Assembly (NCBI RefSeq): GCF_000721175.1
Contig: NZ_JOEZ01000015.1
Span: forward strand, 106,937 to 170,936
DNA length: 64,000 nucleotides
Origin: Streptomyces anulatus
Lineage (GTDB): Bacteria; Actinomycetota; Actinomycetes; Streptomycetales; Streptomycetaceae
Reading direction: 5' to 3'
A model generated the notes under the pieces. It was given only the letters and a program-made list of their open reading frames with translations. It did not search any database and was not told where the DNA came from. Numbering within the stretch: position 1 is the stretch's first letter; every line of letters starts with the position of its first letter. The position numbers were made by a program, and so were the translations under genes. Positions 25,213-33,576 of the stretch are shown in pieces.

Positions 25213-25994
25213 AGTCCCGTTACGCACTCGGCGCCGTCGTCGTCGGGATCCCCCTCGCCATGGCCCTCCTGGGACCGATGTTCGCAGGGGGGCCCGGGCC
25301 TCGCGCCGCCTCGTTCACCCTCGGCGACGGGCACTGGCTCGGCACCGACTTCGTCGGCCGGGACGTCTGGCGCCAGGTTCTGCTCGGAGGGCGCTCGGTG
25401 GTGCTCGTGGCGCTGGCCGCGACCGCCCTGGCCTACCTCGTGGCGTTTCCCGTCGGGCTCCTCAGCGCGCTCACCCACCGCACCTGGCTCGAAGAACTGC
25501 TGATGCGGCCCCTCGACGTCCTGCTCGCCGTGCCGTCGCTGCTGATGATCCTGCTCGCCGCCGCCGTCTTCGCACCGGGCGCCGTCGGGCTCACCCTGCT
25601 GGTGGCCCTCGTCAACATCCCCGACGCCGCCAGGATCGTACGGGCCGCGGCGGGGGAGGCCGCGTCGCGCCCGGCGGTCGAAGCACTGCGCATGCAGGGG
25701 GAGACCTGGTGGCGCACGGCCGTCGGCTACGTCGGCAGGTCCCTCACGCGTACGCTCGCCGCCGATGCGGGCGTACGGCTGACCGGTGTGCTGTACCTCG
25801 TCGCCACCGCGGCGTTCCTCGGCGTCGGCGTCGAGCCGGACGCGGCCGACTGGGCGGTGATGGTGGACCGCAACCGCACCGGACTGTACGTCCAGCCCTG
25901 GGCCGTGGTCGTGCCCGCCCTGCTCATCATCGCCCTCACCATGGGGACCAACCTGCTCGTCGACGCAGGACTCAAGAAGAGGAAACGGACGTGA
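25209..25994 (+). CDS. Peptide/nickel-type ABC permease (DppC/NikC type)
   Basis: A 261-residue permease, shorter than the usual ~280-300 because the N-terminal tail is brief. It shows LGDGHWLGTDFVGRDVWRQVLLGGR, the DppC/NikC hallmark (LGTDxxGRDvxSRvlyGaR), and the cytoplasmic loop VEALRMQGETWWRTAVGYVG in place of the EAA sequence. GTG overlaps the preceding stop. It completes the heterodimeric channel. Confidence 0.87.
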   Translation: MKSRYALGAVVVGIPLAMALLGPMFAGGPGPRAASFTLGDGHWLGTDFVGRDVWRQVLLGGRSVVLVALAATALAYLVAFPVGLLSALTHRTWLEELLMRPLDVLLAVPSLLMILLAAAVFAPGAVGLTLLVALVNIPDAARIVRAAAGEAASRPAVEALRMQGETWWRTAVGYVGRSLTRTLAADAGVRLTGVLYLVATAAFLGVGVEPDAADWAVMVDRNRTGLYVQPWAVVVPALLIIALTMGTNLLVDAGLKKRKRT

Positions 25995-27508
25995 ACCCCG
26001 TGAACGCGGTCGCGGAGATCGACAACCTGCGGGTGATCGTCGGCGACCGGGCGATCGTCGACGGAGTGAACCTCCGCGTGCTCCCCGGCCGGATCACCGC
26101 CCTCGTGGGCGCGTCCGGCAGCGGCAAGACGACCACAGGTCTGGCGCTGCTCGGGGAGTATCCGGCCGGTGCACGCGTGAGCGGTGACGTACGCGTGCCG
26201 GACGGTTTGGTCGGCTACGTCCCGCAGCAGCCGGGCGCCGTACTCAACCCCGCACGCCGCGTCGGCGCCCTGCTGCGGGACATCGCCCGCACACAGGTAC
26301 GCCACCTGCCGCGGCGGGACCGCCGGGCCGCAGTCCGCGCGCGGGTCCTGCGGGCCCTGGCACTGGCCCAGCTCCCCGAGGCCACGGCGATGCTGCGCCG
26401 CTTTCCCCACCAGCTGTCGGGCGGCCAGCAGCAACGCGTCGTCCTCGCGCAGGCGCTGCTGCTCGGCGCCAAGGTGGTGGTGGCCGACGAGCCGACCACC
26501 GGTCAGGACGCGCTGACCAAGCGGGGCATCGTCGACCAGCTCGCCGCCGTCTCCCGGGAAGGCATCGGCGTCGTCCTGCTCAGTCATGACCTGGACGTCG
26601 TGCGCGCACTCGCCGACGAGGTTCTGGTCCTGCGGGACGGGCACGTGGTGGAGTCCGGGCCGGCCGAACGCCTGTGGCTCGCACCACGCCACCCCTGGAC
26701 GGCCGAACTCCTGGCGTCCGGGGCTCCGACCGCCCGCATCGAGCCTGCCTCCGAGGGCGCCGAGGTCCTCCGCGTCGGCCGGCTGACGGCCCGCCACGGC
26801 CGGACCGCGGTGCTCCGACTGCCCGAACTCTCCCTCCACGCCGGGCAATGTCTCGCAGTCGTCGGCCGCTCGGGCAGCGGAAAGACCACCCTGGCCCGCT
26901 GCCTGGCCGGCCTGCACCGGAATCACGACGGCGTGATCCACCTCGACGGCACCCCTCTGCCGCGCAGCCTGAGGGACCGCACGCGTCGACAACTCGCGGC
27001 AGTCCAGTACGTCTTCCAGGACGCCGGGGCGTCCTTCGACGAACACCGCCCGGTGCTGCACCAGGTGGCACGGACGGCGGTGCGGCTACGGGGGATGACC
27101 GAGACCGACGCCCTGGCCGAAGCCCGGTCCACTCTCCTCGGCCTAGGCCTCGCCGACGACCTCGTACACCGTCGCCCGGGCCACCTGTCCGGCGGCGAAC
27201 TCCAGCGCGCCGCACTGGCCCGCGCCCTGCTGGCCCGCCCGCGCGTGCTGATCTGCGACGAGATCACCTCCGGCCTCGACACGGTCACCCGCCGGGCCAT
27301 CCTCGACACGCTCGCCGGGCGGGTACGCGAGCGGGGCGACCTGTCCCTGGTGCTGATCACCCACGACCTCACCACGGCCGCACTGGCCACCCACATCGCC
27401 GTACTGGAGGCCGGCGCCCTCGTCGAGGAGGCGCCGTCACGGCAGCTGCTCACCGCTCCGCGGCACCCCCTCGGCATCCGGCCGACGGAGGTCCCGGCCA
27501 CGGATTGA
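25991..27508 (+). CDS. Fused two-domain ABC ATPase (DppD-DppF type)
   Basis: A 505-residue protein with two nucleotide-binding domains in tandem. Domain 1 has Walker A GASGSGKTT, signature LSGGQQQR and Walker B VVVADEPT. Domain 2 has GRSGSGKTT, LSGGELQR and VLICDEIT. Peptide/nickel importers usually use two separate ATPases; a fused form can supply both sites. GTG at 25991 overlaps the permease stop. It is the last gene, ending 38 bp from a convergent gene, so the operon 16198-27508 holds ten genes with nine junctions, all overlapping except methyltransferase to binding protein. Confidence 0.9.
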   Translation: MNPVNAVAEIDNLRVIVGDRAIVDGVNLRVLPGRITALVGASGSGKTTTGLALLGEYPAGARVSGDVRVPDGLVGYVPQQPGAVLNPARRVGALLRDIARTQVRHLPRRDRRAAVRARVLRALALAQLPEATAMLRRFPHQLSGGQQQRVVLAQALLLGAKVVVADEPTTGQDALTKRGIVDQLAAVSREGIGVVLLSHDLDVVRALADEVLVLRDGHVVESGPAERLWLAPRHPWTAELLASGAPTARIEPASEGAEVLRVGRLTARHGRTAVLRLPELSLHAGQCLAVVGRSGSGKTTLARCLAGLHRNHDGVIHLDGTPLPRSLRDRTRRQLAAVQYVFQDAGASFDEHRPVLHQVARTAVRLRGMTETDALAEARSTLLGLGLADDLVHRRPGHLSGGELQRAALARALLARPRVLICDEITSGLDTVTRRAILDTLAGRVRERGDLSLVLITHDLTTAALATHIAVLEAGALVEEAPSRQLLTAPRHPLGIRPTEVPATD

Positions 27509-27546
27509 ACGCCCAGGCGGGCCCGGTCCGGTGTGGTGACTTCCGG

Positions 27547-27987
27547 TCAGCGGCGGCCGGCGGCAAGGACGAGGAGGAACTGGCCGCCCCCCGGCTCGAT
27601 GTCCGCGGTCACCGGCAGCTCCGGTACCAGTCGGGAGAACCGGTCCACCAGCCAGTCCGCCGCTTCCTGGGCGTCCTGCCTGGTCGGACAACGGCCCACC
27701 ATCTCACGGCCCCCCTTGCGCTCCAGCCGGGAGGCAACAGCGATCAGCGGCGCGGGTTCGACCACGTACGGGCGGTCCGGCCAGGCGATGACCACCTTGA
27801 CCGCACCCTTGCGAGAGTTGCACCCTCGGTGTGCGAGCCGCTCGGCCACCTTGGCCTTCCGGTCGGCGGTCCGGCTGTCGACACTGGGCCCCTGCAGGTC
27901 GTTCACCGACTTGTCGGGGTCGACCGGTTCGTCGCACACCCAGCATCGCCAGCCATCGCGCTCGGCCACATCATGGAGAAGGCTCAT
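27547..27987 (-). CDS. HNH-like small protein of unknown function
   Basis: A 146-residue protein with a zinc-ribbon-like region: WRCWVCDEPVDPD near the N-terminus and LAHRGCNSRKG about 40 residues later. The CxxC...HxxCNxxKG pattern is reminiscent of HNH-nuclease treble clefs, but the central DHxxP of classical HNH enzymes is replaced by VDSRTADRK, so activity is doubtful. The C-terminal half (RCPTRQDAQEAADWLVDRFSRL) is soluble and alpha-beta. It is convergent with the metallophore-like operon. I do not know a characterised homologue. Confidence 0.6.
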   Translation of the reverse strand: MSLLHDVAERDGWRCWVCDEPVDPDKSVNDLQGPSVDSRTADRKAKVAERLAHRGCNSRKGAVKVVIAWPDRPYVVEPAPLIAVASRLERKGGREMVGRCPTRQDAQEAADWLVDRFSRLVPELPVTADIEPGGGQFLLVLAAGRR

Positions 27988-28516
27988 CCGAGCAAACTAG
28001 CCGCCTCACCGTCACCCTGTGCACGCGGGTCGGTTCCACCTCCTCTCCTCGCTGCTCACCGAAGACGGCACGGGCAGTCTCGTCGCCACGCTCCGCACAC
28101 GACTCGGGGCGTCGTCTCCTCGCGACCGGCCGGACACCGTCGCCGTCGTCGGCGATACCGCCCGGCCCCGTCGCCGCACTCGGCCATGAGGAAGCCTCGC
28201 TTCGGCGACAGCCCGCCGCAGCGCTCGTAGGATGGGCCTATCGCCGCGGCACCGCGAAGGTCGGCCCTGCCACCGCGGCGAGCCGGGCACGGCTCACCGA
28301 TCACCACATAAGTGGTTGCGGAGTTTCGTGAGTCCGGGGCGGCTCCGAGGAGGACTGCCGCGACGGTGGACGCCACGTCGGAACCGGAGTCGCAGCCCGC
28401 GCCGCCTTCGGAATCGCGCAGCGGATTCCGCGTAGCGCAGGCAGTCACGGCCGGTGTGGACCTCTGGGCCCGTTCCGCCCGCACCCGGCTCGGTCGACAG
28501 CGCGGCCTCGCCGGGT
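27988..28516. other. Intergenic stretch without a clear gene
   Basis: About 530 bp with only low-complexity Arg/Ser/Pro frames. A short plus-strand frame (28312-28530) reads SGFRVAQAVTAGVDLWARSARTRL, which is protein-like but has no recognisable family and no full start-to-stop context. The stretch adjoins a rearranged hydrolase gene and may itself be remnant DNA. Confidence 0.45.
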
Positions 28517-29210
28517 TCACCTGCCGGTGATGCTCCACGTGCCATCGCTGTCCGCGGCGGCCTCGCCGAGGGCGGCCCAGGCGGCGTCGTCGATCTTGAA
28601 GGCGTCCTGGAGGTAGGCGGAGATCGCGTCGGCGACGAGGGCGACGCGGGCGGGGTCCTCGTCGGTGGTCTCGGCGGCCATCTCGCCGGCGAGGCCGCCC
28701 AGGGTGTGCTCGCCGTCTCGGCCGGCGCGCTGATCGCCGCGACCGGAACCGGTGACACCCTCACCCCGTTCGCCGCCGAACACCTTCCGTTCATGAGGCC
28801 GGACTACTCCACCATGACCACCCCTGCCCTCGTCGTCGCGGGCGGCAGGGACCGGTCCCAGCTCTCCACCCGGGGACCGGAGTGGTTCACCGACGCCTAC
28901 CACCTCAGCCCGTCCCCGAAGAGCCTGCTCACCATCGCCGAGGGCGCGGGTCGTCCCATGTGATGCCGTTGCGGCGGGAGTCCAGGTGGGTGGGTTGTAC
29001 GACGACGAATCCGGCGGCTGCCCACCGGTCGACGAGGGGCTCGTATCCGTCCAGGGACCATGCGTTGCCGTGGGAGAACACGATGACAGGAAGGTTCTGG
29101 CCCGACAGCGGGGCGGTGACCTTCACCTGGAGGTCGACGCCGCGGCCGGGCGCGGGAACGGTGATGGGCTTGACCGCGACGATCCGCTGGTCGAGGTGGC
29201 TGGAAGACAT
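28517..29210 (-). pseudogene. Alpha/beta hydrolase broken by an internal inversion and deletion
   Basis: The minus strand holds a normal N-terminus (29210 to about 28951: MSSSHLDQRIVAVKPIT, then VIVFSHGNAWSLDGYEPL and SRRNGITWDDPR) and a normal C-terminus (about 28711 to 28517: EHTLGGLAGEMAAETT to GTWSITGR). Between them, the segment about 28712-28950 carries the matching middle part on the plus strand (ALIAATGTGDTLTPFAAEH, ALVVAGGRDRSQLSTRGPEW, SLLTIAEGA). The IAEGA end joins logically to EHTLGG. The ~60-70 residues expected between DDPR and the inverted part, including the nucleophile Ser, are gone. The gene cannot make an enzyme. Confidence 0.75.
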
Positions 29211-29252
29211 GGGGAACCTGCGCTTTCTCCCTGGGACCGCTCTGCCATACTT

Positions 29253-29295
29253 TGGCGGAGCGTCGTTCCGCCAATTTAGCGGAACAATGTTCCGC
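29253..29295. promoter_or_regulatory. Paired palindromes, probable TetR operators
   Basis: TGGCGGA...TCCGCCA (29253-29273, 7-nt spacer) and the perfect 17-bp palindrome GCGGAAC-AAT-GTTCCGC (29279-29295) lie in the 103-bp gap between the divergent hydrolase and TetR genes. The shared half-site GCGGAAC/GCGGAGC suggests two binding sites of one dimeric repressor. Confidence 0.7.
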
Positions 29296-29313
29296 GAGTA
29301 AAGGGAGGGTCTC

Positions 29314-29883
29314 GTGCCGGAACCGGCCGGAGTACGCCAAGCACAGGCGCAGCGCACCCGAAGCGGCGTGCTGGCGGCCGCATCGGCGGTCTTCGTGGAC
29401 CAGGGCGTCCAAGCCCCCATCCGTGACATCGCCGAACGCGCCGGCGTCGGCGTCGGCACGATCTACCGGAACTTCCCGACACGGGCGGACCTCGTCACCG
29501 CCGTCTACCGGCACCAGATCGACACCTGCACGGCACTAGCGCCCCGGCTCCTGGAGGAGTCGGCCTCCCCGTTCACCGCCCTGACCCGCTGGGTGGACGC
29601 GTTCGTGGAGTTCCTGGTGACCAAGCACGGTCTCGGTGCCGCCCTGGGGTCCGGTGATCCGGGGCTGGAGAACCTCCACGCCCTCATGCTCGACACCCTG
29701 GTCCCGGCCTGCGCAACGCTGCTCGACGCCTGCGCCGCCGCCGGCGAACTCCGCCCCGGCATCACCGCCTACACACTCATGCGCGCCATCGGAAACCTCT
29801 GCATCACCGGCCCCGACTACGACCGGACCGAGGCCGAGCGCATGGTCGCGACCCTCCTCGCCGGCTGCCGTCGCACGGCATGA
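29314..29883 (+). CDS. TetR-family transcriptional regulator
   Basis: A 189-residue regulator. The helix-turn-helix is RDIAERAGVGVGTIYRNFPTRADLVTAVYRH, the TetR hallmark. The C-terminal ligand domain (FTALTRWVDAFVEFLVTKHG onward) resembles the SbtR-like subfamily. The start GTG at 29314 has AAAGGGAGG about 7 nt upstream. Tandem palindromes in front argue for autorepression and control of the divergent alpha/beta hydrolase, which is now broken. The regulator may therefore be an orphan. Confidence 0.88.
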   Translation: MPEPAGVRQAQAQRTRSGVLAAASAVFVDQGVQAPIRDIAERAGVGVGTIYRNFPTRADLVTAVYRHQIDTCTALAPRLLEESASPFTALTRWVDAFVEFLVTKHGLGAALGSGDPGLENLHALMLDTLVPACATLLDACAAAGELRPGITAYTLMRAIGNLCITGPDYDRTEAERMVATLLAGCRRTA

Positions 29884-30129
29884 CGACAGGACCCGGCCGC
29901 CTGCTGCGCGACAACGCTCTCTGCCCGCGAAGTGGAGGCGTGACGCCCCCACCACGTGACGGCCGGAGGTCACAGCCGTCCGGTGCGGTGCCGGCCGGGC
30001 GAGCGCCGCCGGCCTGCGGCCGGGCTGGTGGGGGAGCTGACGGCTGCCGAGTACGCCGAGCAGGGGAAAGCGCCCGCCGTCAGCAGGGTGCCGAGCAGGA
30101 AGCCGAGTGGCGAGGCGCCGCCCACCCGG

Positions 30130-30357
30130 CCTGCTCGAACGTGCCGGTGAACTCGGGGAACACCCCGAACCCGTCAGCCGTGGTCCGCGAACACCTTCGC
30201 CCCGACGACGGTGACCTCCAGACCGTCCGGCCACGCGCAGGGCTTCTGGAACAGCAGATCCGTGCTCGGTCCGCCGTCCCCGCCGCTACCACTCCTCCTT
30301 CGGAACAGCGCCCCAGCCGAGGAGAAGGGCTGCCGCGGCAGCAGTGCGGGAACGCAT
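30130..30357 (-). pseudogene. Frameshifted small secreted protein
   Basis: An ATG at 30357 overlaps the stop of the PASTA gene (TGATG), a coupled arrangement. It opens MRSRTAAAAALLLGWGAVP, a signal-peptide-like start, then hits a stop after five residues. In the next frame a sensible continuation follows (GSGGDGGPSTDLLFQKP, then GLEVTVVGAKVFADHG), stops, and a third frame continues GFGVFPEFTGTFEQAG. Two frame changes within about 230 bp point to decay of a secreted protein. Bases 29884-30129 beyond it show no clear gene. Confidence 0.45.
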
Positions 30358-31130
30358 CAGCAGCTCTCATCGAACTTCACCGCGGTGAACTCGACCGGTT
30401 GCCCCTTCAAGCCCGCCCCGGGGGGCGGCGACTGGGTACACACCTTCCAGTTGCTTTCCACCAGAACCATCCGACCCTCCGCCGCGTCGGTGACGGTGAT
30501 GGACGTACCGGAGTCCAAGGCGCCGCGCGCCGCCTTCACGGACTCCCCGACGAAGTCCGGCATCTTCCCGCCCACCGCTTCAGGCGCCTTCGCGTCGCTG
30601 GCGGGGCAGGCCTCCTTCAGCTTCACCGCGCCGAAATCCAAAGTGGTGTCAGTGGGGGCCGTCTTGCCCGCCTGGACGTTCTGGGAGCAGACCTTCCAGT
30701 TACGGTCGAGCGCCTGGAACCTGTCCCGGCCGGTGCTGTCGTGTGACTTCAGCGAGTAGAAGCCCTTCGCCTGCGCTGCGTCCTGCGCGGACTGGAGGCC
30801 CATGCCGACGAAGTCGGGCACCTTTCGCTGCTCCTGCTTCTCCTCGGCGGCCTGCTTCGACTTCTCAGTCTTCGCCGGCTTGTCGTCGGCCTTGTCTTCC
30901 GCCGGCTTCTCGGGTTGGGCGGTCACCGTCTTCGTCACGATGGGGGCCGGCTTGCCGCTGGTGGTGGTCTCGGTACCGCCGCTTCCCGCGGCGCCGACCA
31001 CGATGCCGGCGACGAACAGGCCGACGCCGACAGGGATCACTATCCGCTTCTGCGCCCACTTCGGTCCGGCGGGCTTCGACGGTTCGGGTGCGAAAGGCTG
31101 CTGCCCCCAGTCGGGGTGCTGATATGACAT
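30357..31130 (-). CDS. Membrane-anchored PASTA-like repeat protein
   Basis: A 257-residue protein: a Pro/Gln-rich cytoplasmic head, one transmembrane helix (residues about 28-48, IVIPVGVGLFVAGIVVGAAG), a Lys/Glu/Ala-rich linker, and two related extracytoplasmic modules. These start VPDFVGMGLQSAQDAAQAKG and MPDFVGESVKAARGALDSG. Each ends in a conserved WKVC and a final Cys, likely a disulfide. PASTA modules bind cell-wall fragments or beta-lactams. There is no kinase domain. The ATG at 31130 with AGGGGA upstream is chosen over a longer frame. Confidence 0.8.
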   Translation of the reverse strand: MSYQHPDWGQQPFAPEPSKPAGPKWAQKRIVIPVGVGLFVAGIVVGAAGSGGTETTTSGKPAPIVTKTVTAQPEKPAEDKADDKPAKTEKSKQAAEEKQEQRKVPDFVGMGLQSAQDAAQAKGFYSLKSHDSTGRDRFQALDRNWKVCSQNVQAGKTAPTDTTLDFGAVKLKEACPASDAKAPEAVGGKMPDFVGESVKAARGALDSGTSITVTDAAEGRMVLVESNWKVCTQSPPPGAGLKGQPVEFTAVKFDESC

Positions 31131-31467
31131 GTGTTCCCCTTGTGTGGCACGTGGAGGCATGAACGTATCGGCGCGCATGCGACCGAAGGAGCCACTTGTT
31201 CCGCTGGTGACGGAGTTGTGACCAAGGGGCGGGGGAAAGGTGTGCTGGGTCGCGGGCCCGTCGGGGGGACGGCGACCTCAGCCTTGGGCGTGACGGCCTG
31301 ATGGGTCAGCAGACCAGCCTCCTGCCGCAGAAGTTGTCCGACCTCGCCGCGGTAGGGGGCGGAAGTTCCGGGCTTGGTTCTGTACGACTTGGTCACCCCT
31401 CCGGTCTCGTACGCGCGGGAGGGGCTCCCAGGCCGAGCTCGGGCGTACCACGACCGGGCCCGCACCG

Positions 31468-31690
31468 CGTGTGCTTGATGTGGCCACCGGCACCGGGCCC
31501 GCCGCCCTCGCCGCTGCCCGCGCCGGAGCCTCGGCTGCGGGCCTGGACCGCGAGCTCCCTACTGCAGACGGCCGGGGAACGCGCCCGGCGGGCGGGGCTC
31601 GCCGCGACGGCACGCTTCGTTGTGGGGGACGCGGCGGGGCTGCGGTTCCTGGCCGGTGCCTTCGACGCCACGCGCTGCGAGGGGAGACCC
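31468..31690 (+). pseudogene. Fragment of a SAM-dependent methyltransferase
   Basis: One frame gives RVLDVATGTGPAALAAARAG (SAM motif I). After a frame change the next gives LLQTAGERARRAGLAATARF then VVGDAAGLRFLAGAFDA (motifs II-III). Together they read as the core of a UbiE-like methyltransferase with start and end missing. The stretch 31131-31467 before it shows no gene. Confidence 0.55.
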
Positions 31691-31732
31691 CGCAAACTCC
31701 TGGTCACCTTCGAGGACCCGGAAATCCGCACG

Positions 31733-32257
31733 TCACGGGCATTGTTGCGCTGAACATCGTTGTTCGCGCGCAGCGTTCCAGACAGGACTCGTTCCGAAAT
31801 AGGAGTCGTAGAGTTCCTGAACGTCGAGGAGGCTCTCTGGCGGTACCTTGCCGTAGCGGATGCGCTCGAGGTGGCGGAAGTACTCGAAGCGCTCCACCCC
31901 GGGCGTGATGATGACCAGCATGTTCGCGATCTCGCCGGGGGCGGCGGCGAAGGCATGCTGTGTACCGGGTGGTACGACGACAACGTCTCCGCGCTCCGCG
32001 GTGACCACGTGATCGCCGGACAGGAGCTGGGCGGTGCCATCGAGGACGTAGAACATCTCGGCGGACCTGCGGTGGTGGTGAGGACGGGCGCCGTTGGCAC
32101 CCCTGCCGAGGGTGACACGCATGCTGGAGAGCGCCCCGCCCGTGGCGGAGCTGTCGACGAGCAACTGGTTGGTCACCGGGCCGCCCTCGCCTGTCAATTC
32201 GGCGTCAGCAGATCGCACGACGACGGTTCCGTCGAAGTCGGGAATGTGGAGAGACAT
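31733..32257 (-). CDS. Cupin domain protein
   Basis: A 174-residue single-domain cupin. Motif 1 is GARPHHHRRSAEMFYVLDG with three His and a Glu as metal ligands. Motif 2 is VVPPGTQHAFAAAPGE with the fourth-ligand His. The rest of the C-terminus (LVIITPGVERFEYFRHLERI) is typical of quercetin-dioxygenase-like cupins of unknown substrate. GGAG about 8 nt upstream supports ATG 32257. It is followed upstream by RidA and the divergent GntR, likely a small catabolic or detoxification unit. Confidence 0.85.
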   Translation of the reverse strand: MSLHIPDFDGTVVVRSADAELTGEGGPVTNQLLVDSSATGGALSSMRVTLGRGANGARPHHHRRSAEMFYVLDGTAQLLSGDHVVTAERGDVVVVPPGTQHAFAAAPGEIANMLVIITPGVERFEYFRHLERIRYGKVPPESLLDVQELYDSYFGTSPVWNAAREQRCSAQQCP

Positions 32258-32368
32258 TTTTGCTCCTGCAATATCTGATCCTGCGGAAAGGCAGGAACTA
32301 CCGGGCAGGCAGGGGAGAGTGGCGCGCCCTGATCGGGAAGCGCGCCGTCAGCCAGCGGCCGCACGCTG

Positions 32369-32806
32369 TCAGCCGAGTACCGCTACGGCCTCGATCTCGA
32401 TCTTCAGCTCGGGGCCGACCAGACGGTTGACGCCGATATGGCTGCGTGCCGGCCTGTGTGCGCCGAAGAACTCCGCGTAGACCTGGTTGACCTCGTTCTG
32501 GGCGTCCATGTCGGTGTTGAAAATGGTGATCTTGACGATGTCCTGGAGGTTGCCGCCGGCCGCCTTCAACGCGATGAGCAGGTTCTCCAGGCAGGCCCGG
32601 GTCTGCTCCGCGATTCCCTCGGGCACGGAGAGCTCGGCCTCGTCGTGGGGGTGCTGATGTACGAGCGGATAGGCGGTGGCGCCCGAAAGCCACACAGTGT
32701 CGCCGCGCGTGACGACCGCCGGGGCGAACGGCATGGCGTCTGCCCCGGTGTCCTCGCGCAGCTGTGCGGCCCATGCCAAGGAATCGGGTGTGATGAATTG
32801 CTTCAC
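32369..32806 (-). CDS. RidA (YjgF/Rid) family enamine/imine deaminase
   Basis: A 145-residue Rid-family protein. The active-site Arg is in PARSHIGVNRLVGPELKIEIEAVAV, and TRACLENLLIALKAAGGNLQDIVKITIFNTD is the family core. RidA proteins hydrolyse reactive 2-aminoacrylate and related imines; relatives act in aromatic or amino-acid catabolism. GTG at 32806 has GGAG 5 nt upstream. It is adjacent to the cupin on the same strand and divergent from the GntR regulator, so regulation by that protein is likely. Confidence 0.87.
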   Translation of the reverse strand: MKQFITPDSLAWAAQLREDTGADAMPFAPAVVTRGDTVWLSGATAYPLVHQHPHDEAELSVPEGIAEQTRACLENLLIALKAAGGNLQDIVKITIFNTDMDAQNEVNQVYAEFFGAHRPARSHIGVNRLVGPELKIEIEAVAVLG

Positions 32807-32898
32807 GGTGACTCCAAATTTGTATGATGACTGATGACTGACAGCAGGTGATCAGGATACTGTGGGGCTGGAAGATTGCAACCGGCGAAGGAACCCCC

Positions 32899-33576
32899 AT
32901 GCGAATGATCGGCCGCAGGTCCTCGGTCGACGAGGTGGTAGGCCAGCTCAACGAAGCTCTGACGCAAGGCACTTGGGTGATCGGGGACCGGCTGCCGACC
33001 GAGCAGCGGCTCACCGAGGAGCTGGGAGTGAGTCGTACCGTGGTCCGAGAGGCGGTACGGGCCCTGGTGCACCTGGGCGTACTGGAGACCCGGCAGGGGG
33101 CCGGTACCTACGTGGTCTCCACCACCGACCCGGCCCCCATGCTGCGACGGTTCGGGACTGCCGACGTACGCGAAGTGTTCGAGGTCCAGCTCGGCTTCGA
33201 CGTTCAGGCGGCCCAGCTCGCCGCCATGCGCCGCACCGAAGTCGACCTGCGGCGGCTGCGCAGCCTGCTCGCTGCCCGAAATCACGCCACTGCGCCGGAG
33301 GACTTCGCCCGTGCCGACGCGGACTTCCACCTGGCCGTGGTGGAAGCAGCGGGGAACAGCGTGCTGCTGGAGTGCTACCGCTTCTTCGTCGGCCGACTCC
33401 ATGACAGCCTGCACGCGCTGCGTAGCCAGGACGTGATCCAGGAGAGCGGCGCCGAACCCCACGACGCACTGATGGCGGCGATCGAGGCCGGAGATGAAGC
33501 CGCTGCCGCCGCCGCGGCTGCGGCGGCGATCCGGCCGAGCCTCGACGCGCTCACCGAGCGGTCCCGAGTTTCGTAG
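32899..33576 (+). CDS. GntR-family regulator, FadR/FCD type
   Basis: A 225-residue regulator. The N-terminal winged helix is RLPTEQRLTEELGVSRTVVREAVRALVHLGVLETRQGAGTYV, textbook GntR. The all-helical FCD domain carries DADFHLAVVEAAGNSVLLECY, whose Asp and His residues usually bind a metal and carboxylate ligand. GAAGGAA upstream of ATG 32899. It ends in an Ala-rich helix. Divergent from RidA/cupin; a run of TGATGACTGATGACTGA at about 32825-32841 in the shared promoter could contain its operator. Confidence 0.87.
   Translation: MRMIGRRSSVDEVVGQLNEALTQGTWVIGDRLPTEQRLTEELGVSRTVVREAVRALVHLGVLETRQGAGTYVVSTTDPAPMLRRFGTADVREVFEVQLGFDVQAAQLAAMRRTEVDLRRLRSLLAARNHATAPEDFARADADFHLAVVEAAGNSVLLECYRFFVGRLHDSLHALRSQDVIQESGAEPHDALMAAIEAGDEAAAAAAAAAAIRPSLDALTERSRVS

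Noticed and set aside
28312..28530. Small plus-strand frame SGFRVAQAVTAGVDLWARSARTRL
   Set aside because: Protein-like but no ribosome site, no family and it overlaps a rearranged hydrolase end.
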